Positions 60,768-64,000 of a DNA stretch of 64,000 nt are shown here, one piece after another. Origin of the DNA: Pseudomonas gingeri (GTDB taxonomy: Bacteria > Pseudomonadota > Gammaproteobacteria > Pseudomonadales > Pseudomonadaceae); assembly GCF_013386115.1 (NCBI RefSeq), contig NZ_JACAOR010000016.1, positions 24,114-88,113 on the forward strand, given 5' to 3'. The notes below the pieces were generated by a model that worked only from the letters and a program-made list of their open reading frames with translations, was not told the DNA's origin and did not search any database. The number at the start of each line of letters is the position of its first letter. Within the stretch, counting starts at the first letter, position 1. A program made the position numbers and the translations under genes.

Positions 60768-60849
60768 TAGGAGCTGGTTTGCCGGCGATAGCGTCCGCAA
60801 GGGCGATGCAAGGCTCCATGCCTTCATCGCCAGCAAGCCGGCTCCTGCA
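60768..60849. repeat. Inverted REP pair after the ABC transporter
   Basis: A forward unit TAGGAGCTGGTTTGCCGGCGATA (60768-60790) and an inverted partner (60824-60849, ending GCCGGCTCCTGCA) flank 33 nt. It is more diverged than the pair at 31225-31289. Confidence 0.8.
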
Positions 60850-60875
60850 GATCGGTGTTCCGGCACAACTTACCG

Positions 60876-61454
60876 TCAGATATGCAGCCAGGCCAGCGAG
60901 CCGAGTACCACGCTCGCTGCCGCTGCGGTGTAGGACAGGCGCTTGAGCCATTCGCGGCGGGTCAGCAAGGTAATGGCCGCCATCGAAATGGCGATCTGGA
61001 TGGCCGTCATTGCCTGGGCCCAGCGATGATGCTGATGCAGGGCTTCCTCCGACCTGGCATCCCATTCACGGCTCTGGGTTTCCAGCCCCTCGGCTTTCTG
61101 CCGCACCGCTTCCTTTTCCTTCTTGTAGCGTTCGGCTTCGGCGTTGTAGTGCGCGGCATCCAGTCCCGGGATATGGCTGGCCATTTCCGAGAGGTTCTGG
61201 CGGCTGGACTTGGCCTGGTAGTAGTTCCACTGGTTGGCGGCTTCGGTCTTGATGATCGCGGCGTTGTTCTTGTCCATCGCCGCTTCGCTTTCCGTGGAGC
61301 CCGCCTGGTAGCTGAGCATGGCGCCGATGGTCGCCATGATGGCGGTCATCACCGCGATCCGACTGGCAAAACCGTCGCCGCGGGCATGGGCGTGCTCGGT
61401 GGTGTGTTCAACGTGTTTTTCGTGAGGGCTGGGGACTTCGAAGGCTTCGCTCAT
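60876..61454 (-). CDS. DUF4337 family membrane protein
   Basis: This 192-residue protein has a His-rich N-terminus (residues 10-26), one TM helix at about 30-50, a long coiled-coil-prone middle (about 85-140, YNAEAERYKKEKEAVRQKAEGLE) and two further helices at the C-terminus. The pattern is that of DUF4337, whose function is unknown. The ATG at 61454 is followed by SEAFEVPSPHEKHVEH. It is transcribed convergently with the ABC transporter operon. Confidence 0.8.
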   Translation of the reverse strand: MSEAFEVPSPHEKHVEHTTEHAHARGDGFASRIAVMTAIMATIGAMLSYQAGSTESEAAMDKNNAAIIKTEAANQWNYYQAKSSRQNLSEMASHIPGLDAAHYNAEAERYKKEKEAVRQKAEGLETQSREWDARSEEALHQHHRWAQAMTAIQIAISMAAITLLTRREWLKRLSYTAAAASVVLGSLAWLHI

Positions 61455-61662
61455 AAACGCTGGTCTTTGGGTGGAAAGTGCGGGGAGCGCAGTGTAAGGC
61501 CAGTGCTGGCAGAAGGCTCTAGTTCAAAGATGAAGATTCAAATACACGGTTATCCGGCAACGATGCGCAGTGACGATGAACATGCGTTCGACAGTCCTGA
61601 AGTGCTACATTGGCCGCCGCGCAAGCAGTGCCTGTTGCGCTTGACCTCGGCAGGAAGCTGGA

Positions 61663-61947
61663 ATGCCCCACACGTCTGACCATAACGCTCCCGAACCTGA
61701 ACAGGGCCGGAACTGGTTTGCCTTCCTGGTCACGTTCATCGTGTGCACGGCGGTATTTCTGGGGGTGTATTTCGTCCGTCTCAACCTGGAAGTGGATCGC
61801 GAGCGCGAAGCCCTGGCCGAACGGTTGGTGCGCTGCCGCGAACAGCGCCTGAACACCCTTTCCAGCCCGCAGTTCCGGGCGACACTGCAGGAAAACTGCA
61901 GCAGCATCGAGGCCGAATTCCTCACCCGCTTCGGCTATGCGCGGTGA
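61663..61947 (+). CDS. Small single-pass membrane protein, unknown function
   Basis: This 94-residue protein has one TM helix (WFAFLVTFIVCTAVFLGVYF, about residues 18-37). A charged amphipathic segment with a coiled-coil pattern (DREREALAERLVRCREQRL) and two further cysteine/arginine-rich turns follow. AGGAAG precedes the ATG. It is conserved in Pseudomonas by my recollection, but no domain name is known to me. Confidence 0.6.
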   Translation: MPHTSDHNAPEPEQGRNWFAFLVTFIVCTAVFLGVYFVRLNLEVDREREALAERLVRCREQRLNTLSSPQFRATLQENCSSIEAEFLTRFGYAR

Positions 61948-61950
61948 TGT

Positions 61951-62574
61951 TCAGCCGATGACTTTCGGCAACTGCCAGCCGCCGCTGAGCGACAGCAGGC
62001 GCAGGGCCACGCAGGCAGCGCCAGCCAGCAGGGCGGCGGCCACCGGTGGCGCCCCCAGGCGCCGGGCGATGATCAGCACGGCGGCGCCGGTAAAGGCCGA
62101 AGTCGCGTATAGATCAGCCTGCAGCACCAGCGGAATCCGTGCCAGGACGATATCGCGCACGACCCCACCGCCGACCCCGGTAATAGTGCCCATCAGCATC
62201 GCCACAAAGGGCGAAATACCGAAGTTCAAGGCTTTCTGTGCACCGGCCACGGCGAACAGCGCCAGGCCGGCGGTGTCCAGCAGGATGAGCAGCGATGTCG
62301 ACAGGTTGAACACCTGCGCATGGAAGACGAACGCCAACAGGCCCATGGCAAAGGCCAGCGCCGGGTAGCGCCAGTCGCATACAGCATTGGGGGGAGTGGC
62401 GCCGATCAGCAGGTCGCGGGTGACTCCACCGCCGAGGGCGACGATAAAGGCGATCACCATTACCCCGAGCAGGTCCAGGCCACTGCGCATGGCGCTGACC
62501 GCGCCTTCGATGGCGAACACGGCGGTACCGACCAGGTCCGCGACCAACACCACATGCTCGACTCGGGTTTTCAT
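61951..62574 (-). CDS. TRIC-family (UPF0126/YicG) cation channel protein
   Basis: This 207-residue protein has seven hydrophobic helices in two homologous halves, each with the glycine-rich motif of prokaryotic TRIC channels: ALGGGVTRDLLIG near 50 and GVGGGVVRDIVLAR near 135. Such proteins form trimeric cation channels. The ATG at 62574 lies 3.7 kb before the right edge of the window. Confidence 0.9.
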   Translation of the reverse strand: MKTRVEHVVLVADLVGTAVFAIEGAVSAMRSGLDLLGVMVIAFIVALGGGVTRDLLIGATPPNAVCDWRYPALAFAMGLLAFVFHAQVFNLSTSLLILLDTAGLALFAVAGAQKALNFGISPFVAMLMGTITGVGGGVVRDIVLARIPLVLQADLYATSAFTGAAVLIIARRLGAPPVAAALLAGAACVALRLLSLSGGWQLPKVIG

Positions 62575-62703
62575 GAAGGCGGGGCTTCCGTCAGGGACCG
62601 TGCTGGACGATACGACAACAGTAGACCCTGCGAGTCGTGTTGCCGATGAAACCCGGCGTGATTTTGCTATCGTTGGCCCTTTGTTGCCGAACCCGAGAGC
62701 CCG

Positions 62704-63243
62704 ATGCCTGCCGTCCGCCCCGCACGTCCCGATGATATTCCCGCCCTGGCAGCGGTCGAGCGTTCCGCTGCGTCGATCTTCCGCGAGATCGGACTGGCCT
62801 GGGTGGCCGAGGGCGAGCCGTTGCCGGGTGATTACCTGGAGCAGTTATGCCGGCATCACACCCTGTGGGTCGCGGTGGATGGGGCAGACCAGCCGGTGGG
62901 CTTCCTGGCGGCGGAGACGATGGACCGATCGTTCTTTATCGTCGAACTGTCCGTCCATGCCGCGCACCAGAAACGCGGCCTCGGCGCGCAACTGATGGCG
63001 GCGGCAATTGCTTGTGCGAAGGCCGAGCAGTTCGCGACCGTCAGCCTGACGACCTATCGGCACCTGCGCTGGAACGCGCCGTTCTATGCCCGGCTGGGGT
63101 TTGTCGAGGTCGAGGCGGGCAGTCTTGGAGAAGAGCATGTCGCGCAGTTGCAGCATGAAGTTGCGGTGGGGCATGAGGCGGCGTTGCGGTGTGTGATGGT
63201 CAAGTATTTGAAGCCGCTCAACGGGTTGTTGACGCCAGAATGA
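62704..63243 (+). CDS. GNAT family N-acetyltransferase
   Basis: This 179-residue GNAT enzyme has an acetyl-CoA-binding motif HAAHQKRGLGAQLMAAAIACA (near 88-108) and NAPFYARLGFVEVEA (near 125). The C-terminal extension of about 40 residues is not part of the core fold. The ATG at 62704 has GAGAG upstream. The substrate is unknown. Confidence 0.9.
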   Translation: MPAVRPARPDDIPALAAVERSAASIFREIGLAWVAEGEPLPGDYLEQLCRHHTLWVAVDGADQPVGFLAAETMDRSFFIVELSVHAAHQKRGLGAQLMAAAIACAKAEQFATVSLTTYRHLRWNAPFYARLGFVEVEAGSLGEEHVAQLQHEVAVGHEAALRCVMVKYLKPLNGLLTPE

Positions 63244-63290
63244 TGGCTATTTAATATCTTGTAATCATTTTGATATCACTTCGTGCAAAG

Positions 63291-63350
63291 GAAACGGGTC
63301 GCCTGCGTCTTTCATAGACAAAACAGGGCGCCCGTTTTTTTTGTGCGGAT
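63291..63350 (+). terminator. Terminator between the GNAT gene and the TPS exoprotein gene
   Basis: An imperfect stem pairing ACGGG-TCGCC with GGGCG-CCCGT around an AT-rich loop is followed by a run of eight T. It would end the GNAT message and insulate the exoprotein gene. Confidence 0.6.
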
Positions 63351-63366
63351 CGCCGAGATTTTTGAC

Positions 63367-64000
63367 ATGGACGTCCGCCAGTTCGCCTTCCTTGCGCGCC
63401 AACCTTCTGCTGCCCTGAAAAACCGTGAGCACTTCCTGGGATTGCCCAAGCGCGGCCTGGCGTTCCTGTTGGCGAACGTCATGTTCTGGCAGCCGCTGTG
63501 GGCCCAGGCGGACGGCATCGTGGTCAGCGCGCCGGGGACCACGCTCGGTCAGGCAGGCAATGGCGTACCCATCATCAATATCGCCGCGCCCAATGGCAGC
63601 GGCCTGTCCCATAACCAGTTCCACGACTACAACGTCGGCGCCAACGGCGTCATCCTCAACAACGCCATCGACCGGACCCAGTCCACGCAACTGGGCGGCA
63701 TCATCCTCGGCAACAGCAACCTCAACGGCCGAGCCGCCACCACCATCCTCAACGAAGTCAATGGCGGCAGCCCCAGCCAGTTGCGCGGCTACACCGAAGT
63801 GGCGGGGCAGTCGGCCCATGTGATCGTCGCCAACCCTTACGGCATCAGTTGCAGTGGCTGCGGCTTTATCAACACGCCGCAGGCGACCCTGACCACCGGC
63901 AAACCTATTGTCGAGAACGGCCAGGTGTCGGGTTATCAGGTCGACCAGGGCAGCGTGTCCATCGAAGGCGCCGGGCTTAACGCCAACAATATCGACCAGT
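63367..64000 (+). CDS. Two-partner-secretion exoprotein, FhaB/CdiA-like (partial, continues past right edge)
   Basis: About 211 codons of a large TpsA protein are visible. An extended signal peptide (residues about 1-48, ending QPLWAQA) is followed by the TPS domain: GTTLGQAGNGVPIINIAAPN, GLSHNQFHDYNVG, then VIVANPYGISCSGCGFINTPQATLTTGKP, which holds the two conserved motifs that TpsB recognises. Such proteins are secreted by a TpsB pore and act as adhesins or, as CdiA, deliver a C-terminal toxin. No tpsB/cdiB gene precedes it here. The C-terminal domain, which would define its role, is outside the window. Confidence 0.9.
   Translation, partial: MDVRQFAFLARQPSAALKNREHFLGLPKRGLAFLLANVMFWQPLWAQADGIVVSAPGTTLGQAGNGVPIINIAAPNGSGLSHNQFHDYNVGANGVILNNAIDRTQSTQLGGIILGNSNLNGRAATTILNEVNGGSPSQLRGYTEVAGQSAHVIVANPYGISCSGCGFINTPQATLTTGKPIVENGQVSGYQVDQGSVSIEGAGLNANNIDQ

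Overview
The window is chromosomal DNA from a fluorescent Pseudomonas (P. fluorescens / P. chlororaphis / P. protegens type). The base composition is GC-rich throughout. The core genes occur in Pseudomonas order: nuoABCDEF, aceA, purB-hflD-mnmA-nudJ, the back-to-back idh and icd genes, cspD-clpS-clpA-infA, ate-aat-trxB, ftsK-lolA-rarA-crcB-serS-cysG and tusDCBE. Pseudomonas-type REP palindromes lie between genes. Function names rest on recognition of protein motifs and families; no database search was run.

Region 1 (1-35.8 kb) is core genome. Complex I genes nuoA to nuoF run leftward off the left edge. Isocitrate lyase follows, with an unusually long upstream region. Next come a secretin-like periplasmic protein, the ribosomal oxygenase roxA with a GNAT gene, purB, and nudJ-mnmA-hflD. 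The two isocitrate dehydrogenases (monomeric idh, dimeric icd) are divergent, so with aceA the window holds the TCA/glyoxylate branch point. The protein-quality-control group is clpS-clpA (N-degron adaptor and unfoldase) together with the two N-end-rule aminoacyl transferases ate and aat. After trxB comes the rightward run ftsK to cysG. A leftward sulfur-relay set (tusD, C, B, E and ybiB), a Bax-inhibitor-1 family gene and tRNA-Ser(UGA) close the region.

Region 2 (35.8-50.6 kb) is accessory. It holds a small HTH gene beside the tRNA, a lipoprotein glycerophosphodiesterase, a fungal-type tyrosinase divergent from a methyltransferase, and an arylesterase of the PFE/haloperoxidase family. It also holds a short relative of the large DUF6543/NEL effector proteins, a LysR/epimerase divergent pair, an orphan GH8 glucanase, a hybrid sensor kinase, and a low-GC gene of unknown function.

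Region 3 (49.6-61.5 kb) is transport and signalling. An AraC-type regulator diverges from an operon encoding an AhpD-like protein, an acyl-CoA-dehydrogenase-like flavoprotein and a complete SsuABC-type ABC transporter. An RstA/RstB-like two-component system diverges from a second ABC transporter (fused double permease plus an ATPase with a C-terminal AAA-associated domain) that has no binding-protein gene here. The rest is DUF4337, a small membrane protein, a TRIC-family channel, a GNAT enzyme and, at the right edge, the start of a large two-partner-secretion (FhaB/CdiA-like) exoprotein.

The most notable non-coding signal is a 19-bp sequence present twice in the window. Each copy contains two TGTAAC units with a 10-bp period. 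The copies lie 79 and 89 bp upstream of two different leftward genes: the GH8 glucanase and a small secreted protein next to the RstAB-like system. On the coding strand it resembles the enterobacterial RstA box, which suggests a small regulon controlled by the adjacent response regulator.
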